Below, one piece after another: positions 46,853-55,380 of a stretch of 64,000 nucleotides of DNA. The translations under genes were made by a program, and so were the position numbers. The stretch's first letter is position 1. Each line of letters begins with the position of its first letter. The stretch is from Bacillus wiedmannii. GTDB lineage: Bacteria; Bacillota; Bacilli; Bacillales; Bacillaceae_G. Where the stretch lies: contig NZ_LOBC01000028.1 in NCBI RefSeq assembly GCF_001583695.1, positions 186,001-250,000 of the forward strand, read 5' to 3'. The notes beneath the pieces are model-generated. The model did no database searches. It was not told the DNA's origin and saw nothing but the letters and a program-made list of their open reading frames with translations.

Positions 46853-47452
46853 TTATTTTCTCATCAACTCCGCAATACCCCTACTCCCCTCACTACCAAC
46901 TTTCTCAAGTTTCTCCACAACTAATTTTCTTCTTTCCGCAGAATGATTTTGACTTAACTTCGCTTTTCCTTCTATTTTACTAATCTTAATTTTAAAACCA
47001 ACTATCCCTTTACTTAATCCTGCCATATAATTCGGATCTACATCATCAAGTGAATAGGTACTCTTTGGATTTTCATATGTATGTACTAAATCTTGAAGAG
47101 AATCTTTTAATTCCTGTTCACCCTCAACAATTTCCAACTCTCCATATACATGTACTGCAACGTAATTCCAAGTTGGTACTGCATTGTTCGTTTCATACCA
47201 TGACGGCGATATGTAGCTATGTGGTCCTTGGAATACAGCTAATACTTCTTGATTCTCACTATCTTTCCACTGTTCATTCGGACGTGCGAAATGGCCATGT
47301 AAAGTTAGAGTCTCCCTATTTAATAACAACGGTAAATGCGTTGCATATGGTTCCCCATTATGTTGAGAAAATAATGTCGCAAAGCTATTTTGTTCAATTA
47401 TTTCGTACTTCATCTCTTCATCTTGTATTGCGAAATATTTTGGTATGTACAT
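46853..47452 (-). CDS. paiB: PaiB-like FMN-binding regulator
   Basis: A 199-residue protein of the PaiB family (FMN-binding split-barrel): [20 protein letters not shown] at the start, [15 protein letters not shown] near residue 74, [14 protein letters not shown] near residue 92 and [19 protein letters not shown] near residue 150. In B. subtilis PaiB works with the acetyltransferase PaiA in controlling sporulation and protease genes; no paiA is next to it here. ATG start after GAGGGAGC. Two direct repeats lie upstream at 47507 and 47547. Confidence 0.87.
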   Translation of the reverse strand: MYIPKYFAIQDEEMKYEIIEQNSFATLFSQHNGEPYATHLPLLLNRETLTLHGHFARPNEQWKDSENQEVLAVFQGPHSYISPSWYETNNAVPTWNYVAVHVYGELEIVEGEQELKDSLQDLVHTYENPKSTYSLDDVDPNYMAGLSKGIVGFKIKISKIEGKAKLSQNHSAERRKLVVEKLEKVGSEGSRGIAELMRK

Positions 47453-47506
47453 AAGCTCCCTCTTTTCCGGTCTTTTCTATTTTATTTCTTATTATATTTA
47501 GTAATC

Positions 47507-47557
47507 GCAGCTTCCAACAGGGACAGTTTGTCATTATTTTATAGTGGCAGCTTTCAA
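47507..47557 (-). promoter_or_regulatory. Direct repeats upstream of paiB
   Basis: TTGGAAGCTGC (47507-47517, minus strand) and TTGAAAGCTGC (47547-47557) are direct repeats 40 bases apart, 10 of 11 bases alike, located 55-105 bases before the paiB start. The nearby -10-like TATAAT (47491-47496) has no good -35, so an activator binding these repeats is plausible. Confidence 0.45.
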
Positions 47558-47570
47558 TAACGAAAAAAAT

Positions 47571-47601
47571 AGGTCGCACGTAATCAAAATCAATGCGACC
47601 T
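47571..47601 (-). terminator. Terminator of the glcD-BASS-DUF4260 operon
   Basis: AGGTCGCA (47571-47578) pairs with TGCGACCT (47594-47601), followed on the minus strand by ATTTTTTT. Confidence 0.8.
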
Positions 47602-47687
47602 TAGTTTATTAAATTCACTTTCCCATTTGGTGTTATATTCTTCGATAGTAATTCTCTGTTTCAATATATCCCTCTTCCCAATACAAT

Positions 47688-48035
47688 TTACAACCTTTGA
47701 ATATGAGTATCCTTAAAATCCGTCTCATATTTCAATCCATATCCAAACATTCGATCCATTCCAATATGCGCTGTCCATATTAACCCAATCATTATAACGG
47801 TATCTATCTTAAAATAGACACCTATGATAGCTATTAATATAGATATCATATATGTGTGACATAAATTATAAATGTTAGCACCAACACGATTATTTATACC
47901 GTACGCTAACATTGATAAATCCGGTGCTAAAAGGAATACCCAAAATATAATCCAACTAAATTCATATATCGAATACGTATAAATCGTAGCTAAGAAAACA
48001 ACAAGTCCTTCAAAATGTACAATACGTTTTTGCAT
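47688..48035 (-). CDS. DUF4260 family membrane protein
   Basis: A 115-residue protein with about four membrane spans and the LLAPDLSMLAYGINNRVGAN and WTAHIGMDRMFGYGLKY motifs of DUF4260. The function is unknown. It begins 12 bases after the BASS transporter stop and looks like the third gene of that operon. ATG start after AGGAATGAT. Confidence 0.78.
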   Translation of the reverse strand: MQKRIVHFEGLVVFLATIYTYSIYEFSWIIFWVFLLAPDLSMLAYGINNRVGANIYNLCHTYMISILIAIIGVYFKIDTVIMIGLIWTAHIGMDRMFGYGLKYETDFKDTHIQRL

Positions 48036-48047
48036 TCTTTATCATTC

Positions 48048-49016
48048 CTATTTTTCTATATTTACCGATACATTTTCATCACTGAAAGTATTCTTTGCAT
48101 TTTTTGACCAGATGGTTGCTAATATCGGTCCTGCAATGTTATGCCATACTGCTGCTAATACACTTGGGAGTGCGGCAGCTGGTCCAAAATGTGCTGTTGC
48201 TAGCGCAACACCTAATCCTGAATTTTGCATTCCTACTTCTATTGAAATAGCTCTTCTTGTCCCTTCGTCTAGTCCAAGTACGAACGCTGTTATATATCCG
48301 AGTAAAAAGCCAAATGCATTATGGAGCATAACTGCGATAAAGATAAGAAGACCTGAAGAAGTAATGCTACTTACATTCGCTGAAACCACCGCTGAAACTA
48401 TAATGATAATTGCTACAACTGATATTAAAGGAATAACAGTCATTCCTTTCGTAACAGTTGTAGGGAAAAACTTCTTCACTACTAATCCTAAAATAATAGG
48501 TATGATAATGACTTGTACGATAGAAAGAAACATAGAAATAGCATTCACTGGCATCCATTGTCCCGCAAGTAATAATAAAATAAGAGGTGTAGCAATTGGT
48601 GCTAGTAACGTTGATAATGACGTCATTGCAATAGACAACGCTAAGTTCCCTTTTGCTAAATAAACCATAACATTTGATGCAGTGCCACCCGGTACTGAAC
48701 CGAGCAACACTAATCCAGCTGCTAATTCAGCTGGCAGATTCATAACGTAGGCTAGTACGTATGCGACAAGTGGCATAATAATAAACTGAGCACATACACC
48801 GATAATAACTGGCAATGGTTTTGTAGCTATGATTTTGAAATCAACAGCCTTTAATGTTAATCCCATCCCAAACATGACAACTCCGAGTAAAATCGTTATG
48901 TAACTAGTTAACCCGAGAAATGGTCCAGGAATGAAATATGCAATAGCTGCAATACAAATAACCCAAAATGCAAAATACTTTCCAGCTATATTACTTATCG
49001 CTTCTAGTACTTTCAC
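48048..49016 (-). CDS. Bile acid:sodium symporter family (BASS) transporter
   Basis: A 322-residue membrane protein with about ten spans. BASS motifs: VMFGMGLTLKAVDFKI near residue 43, GLVLLGSVPGGTASNVMVYL near residue 100 and SIEVGMQNSGLGVALATAHF near residue 258, which form the sodium and substrate sites. Bacterial members carry organic acids such as pyruvate or pantoate as well as sterols; the neighbouring GlcD suggests a 2-hydroxy or 2-keto acid. GTG start four bases after the glcD stop, hence coupled. Confidence 0.87.
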   Translation of the reverse strand: MKVLEAISNIAGKYFAFWVICIAAIAYFIPGPFLGLTSYITILLGVVMFGMGLTLKAVDFKIIATKPLPVIIGVCAQFIIMPLVAYVLAYVMNLPAELAAGLVLLGSVPGGTASNVMVYLAKGNLALSIAMTSLSTLLAPIATPLILLLLAGQWMPVNAISMFLSIVQVIIIPIILGLVVKKFFPTTVTKGMTVIPLISVVAIIIIVSAVVSANVSSITSSGLLIFIAVMLHNAFGFLLGYITAFVLGLDEGTRRAISIEVGMQNSGLGVALATAHFGPAAALPSVLAAVWHNIAGPILATIWSKNAKNTFSDENVSVNIEK

Positions 49017-49020
49017 CCCA

Positions 49021-50412
49021 TCATCCCCTATCCTTCAACTGAAAAACTTTATTCGGATTCAAAATATTTTGCGGATCGAGAGCTTTTTTTATTTTTTTCA
49101 TTACGAGTAATGCCGCCCCATGTTCTTCTTCTTGATACTTCCGTTTTCCGATTCCAACGCCATGTTCTCCCGTACACGTTCCCCCTCGTTTAAGAGCATA
49201 TAAAACGATACTTTCATTTATTTCGTCCGCCTTTTCCACTTCTTCTTTATCGTTTGGATCAACCATTAAGAGCACGTGGAAATTCCCATCTCCTACATGA
49301 CCAAGAATACCACCAACAAGGCCAACCTTATCTAATGTCTCTTTCGCATGTTGAATTGCCCCAGCCAATTCTGAAATTGGTACACATACGTCTGTACTCA
49401 TAAGCTTTTTACCAGGATAACTATGAACGTAAGCGTATGCTAGGTTATGCCGTGCATCCCATAATTTATTTCTCGCTGCAGTTTCCGTTTCAAAAGCAAC
49501 TTCTTTACATGTATGATCAAAAACAATTTCCTTCGTAAATTCAATATCTTGCTTTAGCCCTGCTTCATTACCGTGAAACTCTAAAAACAGTGTAGGCTCT
49601 TCTCTGTAACTTGTTTCATTATAATGATTTACTTGTTTCATAGATAATTCATCTACAAGTTCAATTCTTGCAATTGGAATACCCGCTTGTAGTATATTAA
49701 TAACAGCTTCTACTGCATTATTTATAGTTGGAAACGATGCTCTCGCAGCCATAACATGTTCTGGTATGCCGTATACTTTTAATGTTAACTCTGTAAAGCA
49801 TCCAAGCGTACCTTCTGATCCTACGAAAACACCATTTAAATGATAACCTGATGATGACTTCGCTGCTAAATTTCCAGTATGTATTACTTCCCCATCAGCA
49901 AGAACGACTTCTAAATCACGAACTTGATCACGCATTACCCCATACTTAACTGCTGTCGTTCCGCTCGCATTTGTGGCAGCCATTCCACCTAACGTTGCAT
50001 CTGCACCTGGGTCTACACTAAAAAACAATCCATACTTTTTTAATTCTTTATTAAGCTGAGAGCGAGTCACTCCTGGCTGTACTCTTACAAGGAAATCTTT
50101 CTCTCTTATTTCGAGTATTTTATTCATAAGCGAAAAGTCCATTGTAATTCCTTTTTCATATGGAATAACATGTCCCTCTAAACTAGAACCTACCCCAAAA
50201 GGAACGACAGGTTTTCCATGCTCACTCGCTACTTTCATTATTCTACTAACCTCTTCGGTCGTTTTCGGAAAAACAACTACATCAGGTAAACTACTAGTAT
50301 GATAAGATTCATCTTTACTATGTAACTCTCTTACTGTCGTATTCACAACTACTCGATCTTCGGGAAGTACACCCTTTAGTTCATTTACTAAACGTTCTAC
50401 TGTTATCTCCAT
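49021..50412 (-). CDS. glcD: FAD-linked 2-hydroxyacid dehydrogenase (GlcD/LldD-like)
   Basis: A 463-residue flavoenzyme of the GlcD/D-lactate dehydrogenase type. The N-terminal PCMH FAD domain has KPVVPFGVGSSLEGHVIPYE near residue 70 and VDPGADATLGGMAATNASGT near residue 133; the C-terminal FAD_oxidase_C domain ends with GHVGDGNFHVLLMVD and CTGEHGVGIGKRKY. It oxidises glycolate or D-lactate to the keto acid. No glcE or glcF partner is present. The ATG at 50412 follows AGGAG. It is the first gene of an operon with the BASS transporter. Confidence 0.88.
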   Translation of the reverse strand: MEITVERLVNELKGVLPEDRVVVNTTVRELHSKDESYHTSSLPDVVVFPKTTEEVSRIMKVASEHGKPVVPFGVGSSLEGHVIPYEKGITMDFSLMNKILEIREKDFLVRVQPGVTRSQLNKELKKYGLFFSVDPGADATLGGMAATNASGTTAVKYGVMRDQVRDLEVVLADGEVIHTGNLAAKSSSGYHLNGVFVGSEGTLGCFTELTLKVYGIPEHVMAARASFPTINNAVEAVINILQAGIPIARIELVDELSMKQVNHYNETSYREEPTLFLEFHGNEAGLKQDIEFTKEIVFDHTCKEVAFETETAARNKLWDARHNLAYAYVHSYPGKKLMSTDVCVPISELAGAIQHAKETLDKVGLVGGILGHVGDGNFHVLLMVDPNDKEEVEKADEINESIVLYALKRGGTCTGEHGVGIGKRKYQEEEHGAALLVMKKIKKALDPQNILNPNKVFQLKDRG

Positions 50413-50541
50413 CGTACACACTCCTACTTTCTATAAATTAGAATTACAAAATATGTTAAGGGTTTTATACATAATAATCCGAAAAATTAAATAATTCAAG
50501 TTTTACATATACAAAATTCATTTCTTACTTTCGAATAAACA

Positions 50542-50575
50542 AAAAGAACTTGCAGCAATTGCTGCAAGTTCTTTT
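50542..50575 (-). terminator. Terminator after the DUF2871 gene
   Basis: AAAAGAACTTGCAGCA (50542-50557) pairs with the segment 50560-50575, perfect stem. Confidence 0.88.
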
Positions 50576-50583
50576 CTATAAAA

Positions 50584-50982
50584 CTATATTTTAAATGACT
50601 TCTTTATTAACAACATAAACCAAACTAAAGTAACTGCCATTAACGAATGGGAAAATCCTACAATATAAGTTAACCCTTTAAAGTCCGCTCCATTTAGCTG
50701 AAGCAGCCCTCTCGCTGCCAATGAACCTAACATTAAAATTAATGCAATATTATGTAAAACAAACCACTTATTAAAACTTTTCGCTTCATGAAACGCGAAT
50801 ACTTTTGCTAATCCTAAAGCAATTAAAAAGAAGAAAAAGCCGAGTACAAGTGTATGTGTATGCAAAAGATTTAACAAGGTAGAGCCTACAATCCCCTTAT
50901 ACTTTCCATACTCCCTAGCGAAAATCCCTGATAATAAACCGATAATCAAATACGTAAACGATGCATTATATAATTTCTTCAT
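50584..50982 (-). CDS. DUF2871 family membrane protein
   Basis: A 132-residue protein with four membrane spans and conserved histidines in LLHTHTLVLGFFFF near residue 40 and FVLHNIALIL near residue 74, plus GFSHSLMAVTLVWF near residue 111. The pattern fits DUF2871; histidines in spans hint at haem or metal binding, but the function is unknown. The ATG at 50982 follows AAGGAGG. A short leader with a terminator-like hairpin lies upstream. Confidence 0.8.
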   Translation of the reverse strand: MKKLYNASFTYLIIGLLSGIFAREYGKYKGIVGSTLLNLLHTHTLVLGFFFFLIALGLAKVFAFHEAKSFNKWFVLHNIALILMLGSLAARGLLQLNGADFKGLTYIVGFSHSLMAVTLVWFMLLIKKSFKI

Positions 50983-51049
50983 TATGTACCTCCTTGAGTA
51001 GAATGTGTAGTGTGTCATATTTAGTAATAATGATAGTTATATAGTAAAA

Positions 51050-51127
51050 ACTCCTAGTTACCTAGGAGTCATTGTATAAGTATCTCACTCTTTACAATCA
51101 ATTCTAATTATAAAATATCCCTTTATA
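51050..51127 (-). promoter_or_regulatory. Promoter and possible attenuator leader of the DUF2871 gene
   Basis: On the minus strand a promoter-like TTGTTT-N17-TATAAT (about 51105-51133) is followed by a short leader with the hairpin ACTCCTAG/CTAGGAGT (51050-51069) and TTTTT, about 70 bases before the start. A four-codon frame (ATG ACT CCT AGG TAA) ends in the hairpin. A terminator between promoter and gene suggests conditional read-through. Confidence 0.45.
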
Positions 51128-51237
51128 CAAAACAAACGAACTTTATGTGAACAAGTAGAGCATAATTAAAATATGTTGCACTTTTGTATTTCGCAATCCA
51201 TACTAATTGTTATAACTATTAAAGGTGGTGCAATGGA

Positions 51238-51741
51238 TTGATAGTTCTTGAAACTGAACGACTCGTTCTTCGCTGGTTTGATATAAAAGACGCCCCATTT
51301 ATTCTAGAATTAGTAAACGATCCTGCATGGATTCAGTTTATTGGTGATAAAAGGATTAAAAACTTAGACGATGCAAAAAAATACATCTTAAACGGACCAG
51401 TTGATATGTATAATAAAATGGGCTTTGGTCTTTACTTAGTAGAGCGAAAAGAAGATTTCACTCCACTTGGTATGTGCGGACTTATTAAAAGAGATTCATT
51501 AGAAGATGTTGATATCGGCTTTGCCTTTTTAGAGAAATTCCGTTCAAAGGGATATGGTTTTGAATCCGCTTCTGCTGTAATAGACTACGGTGTACAGAAC
51601 CTAGGTATGAAACGAATTGTAGCCATTACTACTATTGATAACATCAATTCAGGAAAGCTTTTAGAAAAAGTAGGATTGCAGTTCGAAGAGATCATTTCAG
51701 ACTCAGGGGAAGATTTAAAATTATTCGGCTATAACGCATAA
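51238..51741 (+). CDS. GNAT family N-acetyltransferase
   Basis: A 167-residue acetyltransferase: N-terminal ETERLVLRWFDIKDAPFILE, acetyl-CoA loop KFRSKGYGFESA near residue 99-110 and GMKRIVAITTIDNINSGKLL / LEKVGLQFEE near the C-terminus. The start is TTG at 51238, after AAAGGTGGTG; the near ATG is in another frame. Substrate unknown. A perfect terminator follows. Confidence 0.84.
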   Translation: MIVLETERLVLRWFDIKDAPFILELVNDPAWIQFIGDKRIKNLDDAKKYILNGPVDMYNKMGFGLYLVERKEDFTPLGMCGLIKRDSLEDVDIGFAFLEKFRSKGYGFESASAVIDYGVQNLGMKRIVAITTIDNINSGKLLEKVGLQFEEIISDSGEDLKLFGYNA

Positions 51742-51772
51742 AAAGGTTCGCCATTCATGGCGAACCTTTTTT
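51741..51772 (+). terminator. Terminator after the GNAT gene
   Basis: AAAAGGTTCGCC (51741-51752) pairs with GGCGAACCTTTT (51759-51770), then TT. Confidence 0.9.
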
Positions 51773-51931
51773 ACTAATTTTATAATAATATGTTACGTTA
51801 CATGATAGTTCGCGTTAGTTCTTGTAATTTCCAATACCCCTTTCATATCACATTTTTGGTACTTTATAGAAATGACTCTTCCGCTTATAAATTTATTATA
51901 TTAATATAATAAATAAAGGGAGTGAGAATAA

Positions 51932-52022
51932 ATGGAACAACATGATATTAATTCTTTAGAACAACCACTTTTTTTCTAATTCTTCAATTCATTGCATTTA
52001 TATTAATCATTTTTATCTTATA
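51932..52022 (+). pseudogene. Small membrane protein gene, 5' half, split by the 4.55-kb insertion
   Basis: ATG at 51932 after GGGAG. Codons 1-15 read MEQHDINSLEQPLFF and then stop at 51977; with one more T in the seven-T run the frame continues LILQFIAFILIIFIL straight to the insertion at 52022. The other half (56579-56693) continues in the same frame. Joined, they give about 68 residues with two membrane spans. So the gene carries both a frameshift and an insertion. Confidence 0.8.
52018..52022. repeat. Target-site duplication, left copy (TTATA)
   Basis: TTATA directly precedes the left end GGGGTCCTGCCG of the insertion and is repeated at 56574-56578 directly after the right end. Confidence 0.85.
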
Positions 52023-52034
52023 GGGGTCCTGCCG

Positions 52035-52161
52035 CATGCCCATCAAGCTAATATTTTGAGTACCCCCACCAAAAATTTTATCTCTCCACAGTTAGTTGTC
52101 TATGAGAATTCAGTTCGTTTTTTATTTTGGGATATTTGCTTTTCTTAGCTTGATGGGTGTG
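52035..52161. repeat. Short segment bounded by IS231-type inverted ends
   Basis: CATGCCCATCAAGCTAA (52035-52051) faces TTAGCTTGATGGGTGTG (52145-52161); 15 of 17 bases match as inverted repeats. The 93 bases between them have no coding capacity. It looks like a MITE-like or deleted IS231/MIC231 end pair. Confidence 0.65.
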
Positions 52162-52276
52162 GGATCACCATATTATTTGAGAGTGTACATATCCCTTGTT
52201 GTTTTTATTATGGATAGGATTAGGCTATTTAGTATGTTTCTCTACATCTAAACTACTATAATGGTTGTTTTATAAA

Positions 52277-53110
52277 TTAACAACATTGCAAAATTAACCA
52301 AGTATTTTCGAAGTTTTTTTGTAATAAGTCTTCTTTTTTTATCCAAAAATATAGTCTACCAGAATCTCCCCAATACATTTCCAAATCATCATTGGTATCA
52401 ATTTGTAAAAGTAACATCCAATCATGAGGGCTACCAGGCAAACGTTTTATCTCTTTATCTGAAGGATACGCATTTCCTAAATAAAATCCATTTGTAACAA
52501 GATGACACTCTTCAGCCATTTCTTCTGATTGTATAGCTTGTGCTGAACCGAGTAAATGATGAAATCCATCGTTCTCTTCTCTGACATATGATTCTTCTAT
52601 TTCTTCGTAAAAATCCCATTCATCATCATCTGATAAACCTGTTTCTCCAATTTTTTCTTTTGCCAATGTCCATGTTTCTTCAAATGAAATTAATGAAGAA
52701 GGGAATATTTCCGTTGTGATTTCTCTTCGTTTTAGATTTTCTATATTTTCTGTATACAGAACACGATGTCCTCCAATATCTTTTGGGTCAAACCCCCATG
52801 GTTCTTCTTCTACATCATAAAAGAAATACAACATGCCCTTCGTAGGCAGTGGATTTCCTTTGTGATAGGATTGTACTTCCTCTAAATTCAGTTGTCCAAT
52901 AAAATATAGAGGCATGTCATTTTGGGTTGGAATCTCTAATTCATCAGGTAAATCAGGAAAACCTCCGAATTTTGATGTTCCCACAGCTATTTTTTCATCA
53001 GCTTCTTGGCATAAGTGTATTTGAATCGTTGGTTCAAGTGTATCTAACATGCGCTTCTCTAGATGTACGATACCATACTTTTTGAGCACATTTTGTAGCA
53101 TTTTTTTCAT
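52277..53110 (-). CDS. DUF1963 (YwqG-like) protein, passenger gene
   Basis: A 277-residue acidic soluble protein of the DUF1963 family: KIAVGTSKFGGFPDLPDELE near residue 41, PLYFIGQLNLEEV near residue 67, GMLYFFYDVEEEPWGFDP near residue 92, and the C-terminal DDLEMYWGDSGRLYFWIKKE. It has no signal peptide; the biochemical role is unknown. It lies between two IS231-type end sequences, the position passenger genes hold in MIC231 cassettes. It appears intact. The ATG at 53110 has no strong ribosome site (a weak AATGAGGTGAT precedes it). Confidence 0.82.
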   Translation of the reverse strand: MKKMLQNVLKKYGIVHLEKRMLDTLEPTIQIHLCQEADEKIAVGTSKFGGFPDLPDELEIPTQNDMPLYFIGQLNLEEVQSYHKGNPLPTKGMLYFFYDVEEEPWGFDPKDIGGHRVLYTENIENLKRREITTEIFPSSLISFEETWTLAKEKIGETGLSDDDEWDFYEEIEESYVREENDGFHHLLGSAQAIQSEEMAEECHLVTNGFYLGNAYPSDKEIKRLPGSPHDWMLLLQIDTNDDLEMYWGDSGRLYFWIKKEDLLQKNFENTWLILQCC

Positions 53111-53212
53111 TATGTATCACCTCATTCTTATTGTACAACAACAAAGTTTTAATTCATCTTCAAAAAAGAAAAATAATAATATCGTTGATAATATTTAAAA
53201 AGGGATTCAGGT

Positions 53213-54852
53213 GCATCGTTATCAAGCTAAGATAAATTTGTATCCATATAATCAAAAGAACGCTATTCTTTTTGTAGAAATATACAGAAAGGATGGCGTT
53301 TTTAATGAACCCTATCATTTCAAATGAATTGAATCTTTTCGCACAAGAGCTACAATACTTTTTATCTCCAATAGTCCTACAAGATATCGCTAAACAAGTT
53401 GGTTTTGTACAGCGATCTAGTAAGTATCAAGCAAACGAACTCATTGCCCTTTGCCTATGGCTCAGTCAAGAAATCGCTAGCACATCACTTACACAATTGT
53501 GCAGTCAGTTAGAAGCTTCAACTGGAGTACTGATGAGCTCAGAAGGATTGAATCAACGCTTTAATTCAGCAGCTGTCGCATTTCTTCGAGAAGTTTTTAC
53601 TTCTCTTCTCACACAAAAACTCTGTTCAAATCACTCGCTTTCCGCACACATGATCTCTACTTTCAATCGTATCCGTATTTTAGATGCGACAGTGTTTCAA
53701 CTGCCTGATCATTTCGCCACTAACTATCAAGGTTCAGGTGGGAGTAGTAATACGGCAGGCGTGAAAATCCAATTGGAATATGATTTACTTAGTGGTCAAT
53801 TTCTTAACGTGCAGCTTGGACCAGGAAAGAATAATGATAAAACATACGGTACCATCTGCCTTGAAACCGTAGAGGCGGGCGATTTGTGTTTACGTGATCT
53901 TGGTTACTTCGATTTAGGAGACTTACAAACTATTCATGATAAAGGAGCTTACTATATCTCGCGGTTGAAGCTGAATACACGGATTTATATCAAGAACCAT
54001 GAATCAGAATACTTCAACAACGGCACGTTAAAAAAGCAAACAGAATACATCCAGCTTGATATGACACAAATGATGTCGGGTCTAATCCCTGGTGAAACGA
54101 TAGAAATTCCCGAGGCATACATTGGCCAAAATCAGAAACTTCCAGCACGTGTCATTATCCATCGTTTAACCGATGATCAAACGCAAACACGCCTGAAAAA
54201 CCAAGCGATACGTGAAAAGAAAAAAGGCATTGTCATGAAGGATAAAAGTAAACGTTTAATGGGTATGAATGTATATATCACGAACACGTCTCTAGAAGGA
54301 GTACCAACGAACTACGTGCACTCACTGTATTCACTTCGTTGGCAGATTGAAATTTTGTTTAAAACGTGGAAGTCATTTTTTGAAATTGATGAATGTAAAA
54401 ATATTAAAAGAGAACGCCTAGAGTGCCATTTATATGGACAACTCATCGGCATTCTCCTCTGTTCTTCTACGATGTTTCAAATGCGACAGTTTCTGCTTGA
54501 AAAAACAAAGCAGGAGCTGAGTGAATACAAAGCGATTTATATGATTAAAGATTACTTTCCGTTACTGTTTCAAGCGATATCCATTGGCACAGAAGAACTT
54601 TTGAAAATTTTGCATCGTCTCTATCTACTGCTCAAAAAGAACGGTCGTAAATGTCATCGGTATAAGAAAATGACCGTCTTTGATATTCTAGGAATTGTGT
54701 ATAAAACGACGGTGAAGCATAGACAAGCTGCCTAGCGAAAAAATCAGATTTTAATAGGCTTCTTTAGTATGCCTACTTTTCTATCAATTGTTAGTTTTGA
54801 ACCAAGGATCGTTCCATATCGAGTAAGTTACTTGGTTAGCTTGATGGGCATG
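53213..54852. mobile_element. IS231-type insertion sequence (IS4 family)
   Basis: The transposase gene is bracketed by a degenerate left end GCATCGTTATCAAGCTAA (53213-53230) and a good right end TTAGCTTGATGGGCATG (54836-54852), the inverse of CATGCCCATCAAGCTAA. About 1.64 kb is the normal IS231 size. The right flank GGGTGGGACCCC (54853-54864) fits the GGG-N5-CCC target pattern known for IS231. Confidence 0.8.
53305..54735 (+). CDS. IS231-type transposase (IS4 family, DDE)
   Basis: A 476-residue transposase of normal IS231 length. The DDE triad is complete: Asp in IRILDATVFQLPDH near residue 126, Asp in GDLCLRDLGYFDLGDLQ near residue 196, and Glu in the YREK signature YSLRWQIEILFKTWK near residue 351. 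The C-terminal LKKNGRKCHRYKKMTVFDIL is typical of IS231. The ATG at 53305 gives the usual N-terminus; an in-frame ATG 12 bases earlier sits on the ribosome site. The gene looks intact. Confidence 0.93.
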   Translation: MNPIISNELNLFAQELQYFLSPIVLQDIAKQVGFVQRSSKYQANELIALCLWLSQEIASTSLTQLCSQLEASTGVLMSSEGLNQRFNSAAVAFLREVFTSLLTQKLCSNHSLSAHMISTFNRIRILDATVFQLPDHFATNYQGSGGSSNTAGVKIQLEYDLLSGQFLNVQLGPGKNNDKTYGTICLETVEAGDLCLRDLGYFDLGDLQTIHDKGAYYISRLKLNTRIYIKNHESEYFNNGTLKKQTEYIQLDMTQMMSGLIPGETIEIPEAYIGQNQKLPARVIIHRLTDDQTQTRLKNQAIREKKKGIVMKDKSKRLMGMNVYITNTSLEGVPTNYVHSLYSLRWQIEILFKTWKSFFEIDECKNIKRERLECHLYGQLIGILLCSSTMFQMRQFLLEKTKQELSEYKAIYMIKDYFPLLFQAISIGTEELLKILHRLYLLLKKNGRKCHRYKKMTVFDILGIVYKTTVKHRQAA

Positions 54853-54865
54853 GGGTGGGACCCCT

Positions 54866-55168
54866 TTATGAGTTATTAGAAAAATAATTGTCTATATAAG
54901 TCTTTATTTTTTCAAAATTCTTTTCCATAAATAAGATTGCTGGTACTTCAATTATTGGAAGATTATTTTCATTATCAAAAGCTGGACACGGTTTGGGAAC
55001 TACCAAATAGTCAACTGAGTTTTTATCCCTAATATAATTAATTGAAACATCATAATACTCAGAAAAATATCCCTTCAAATCATCCTGTTTCCTTAAAAAT
55101 GGTAGAGAAAATATTGAACCATAATTTATACCAGCGTCGACAATTAATACAAAGCATATTTTTTTCAT
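54866..55168 (-). CDS. Unrecognised 100-residue soluble protein in the insertion
   Basis: ATG at 55168 after GAGGAGGG, a strong ribosome site. The protein starts MKKICFVLIVDAGINYGSIF, has a conserved-looking VDYLVVPKPCPAFDNENNLP segment and ends two bases before the IS231 flank GGGTGGGACCCC, so its C-terminus may have been trimmed by the insertion. The alpha/beta pattern at the start (hydrophobic strand then Gly/Asn loop) could be a nucleotide- or phosphate-binding fold. No family recognised. Confidence 0.55.
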   Translation of the reverse strand: MKKICFVLIVDAGINYGSIFSLPFLRKQDDLKGYFSEYYDVSINYIRDKNSVDYLVVPKPCPAFDNENNLPIIEVPAILFMEKNFEKIKTYIDNYFSNNS

Positions 55169-55230
55169 GATACACCCTCCTCGTATAATAAGTTTTAAGT
55201 TAATAACTGTTCCTTGAAAATTAAATAGTT

Positions 55231-55280
55231 TTTATCTTCAAGAGCTACATCAAAAAAATGATGTAGCTCTTGAAGATAAA
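55231..55280. repeat. Perfect 22-bp inverted repeat between divergent passengers
   Basis: The arm 55231-55252 (starts TTTATCTTCAAGAGC) pairs without mismatch with 55259-55280 around AAAAAA. It sits between the 100-residue gene and the DinB pseudogene. It could be a terminator-like element or an operator. Confidence 0.8.
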
Positions 55281-55380
55281 ATTTAGTCTTGGATAAGGTA
55301 ACACTGATAAAAACAGGTTTCCTTTTTCTTTATATTCAATTAAATTATATCATTATTTTACATAAATTGGAGGGATATAT

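Noticed and set aside
53293-53304. ATG at 53293 as the transposase start
   Set aside because: It overlaps the AAAGGAT ribosome site; the ATG at 53305 gives the usual IS231 N-terminus.
52023-54864. A composite element limited to 52023-54864 on the basis of GGGGTCC ends
   Set aside because: The flanks do not form a duplication (TTATA versus TTTAT), whereas 52023-56573 has an exact one.
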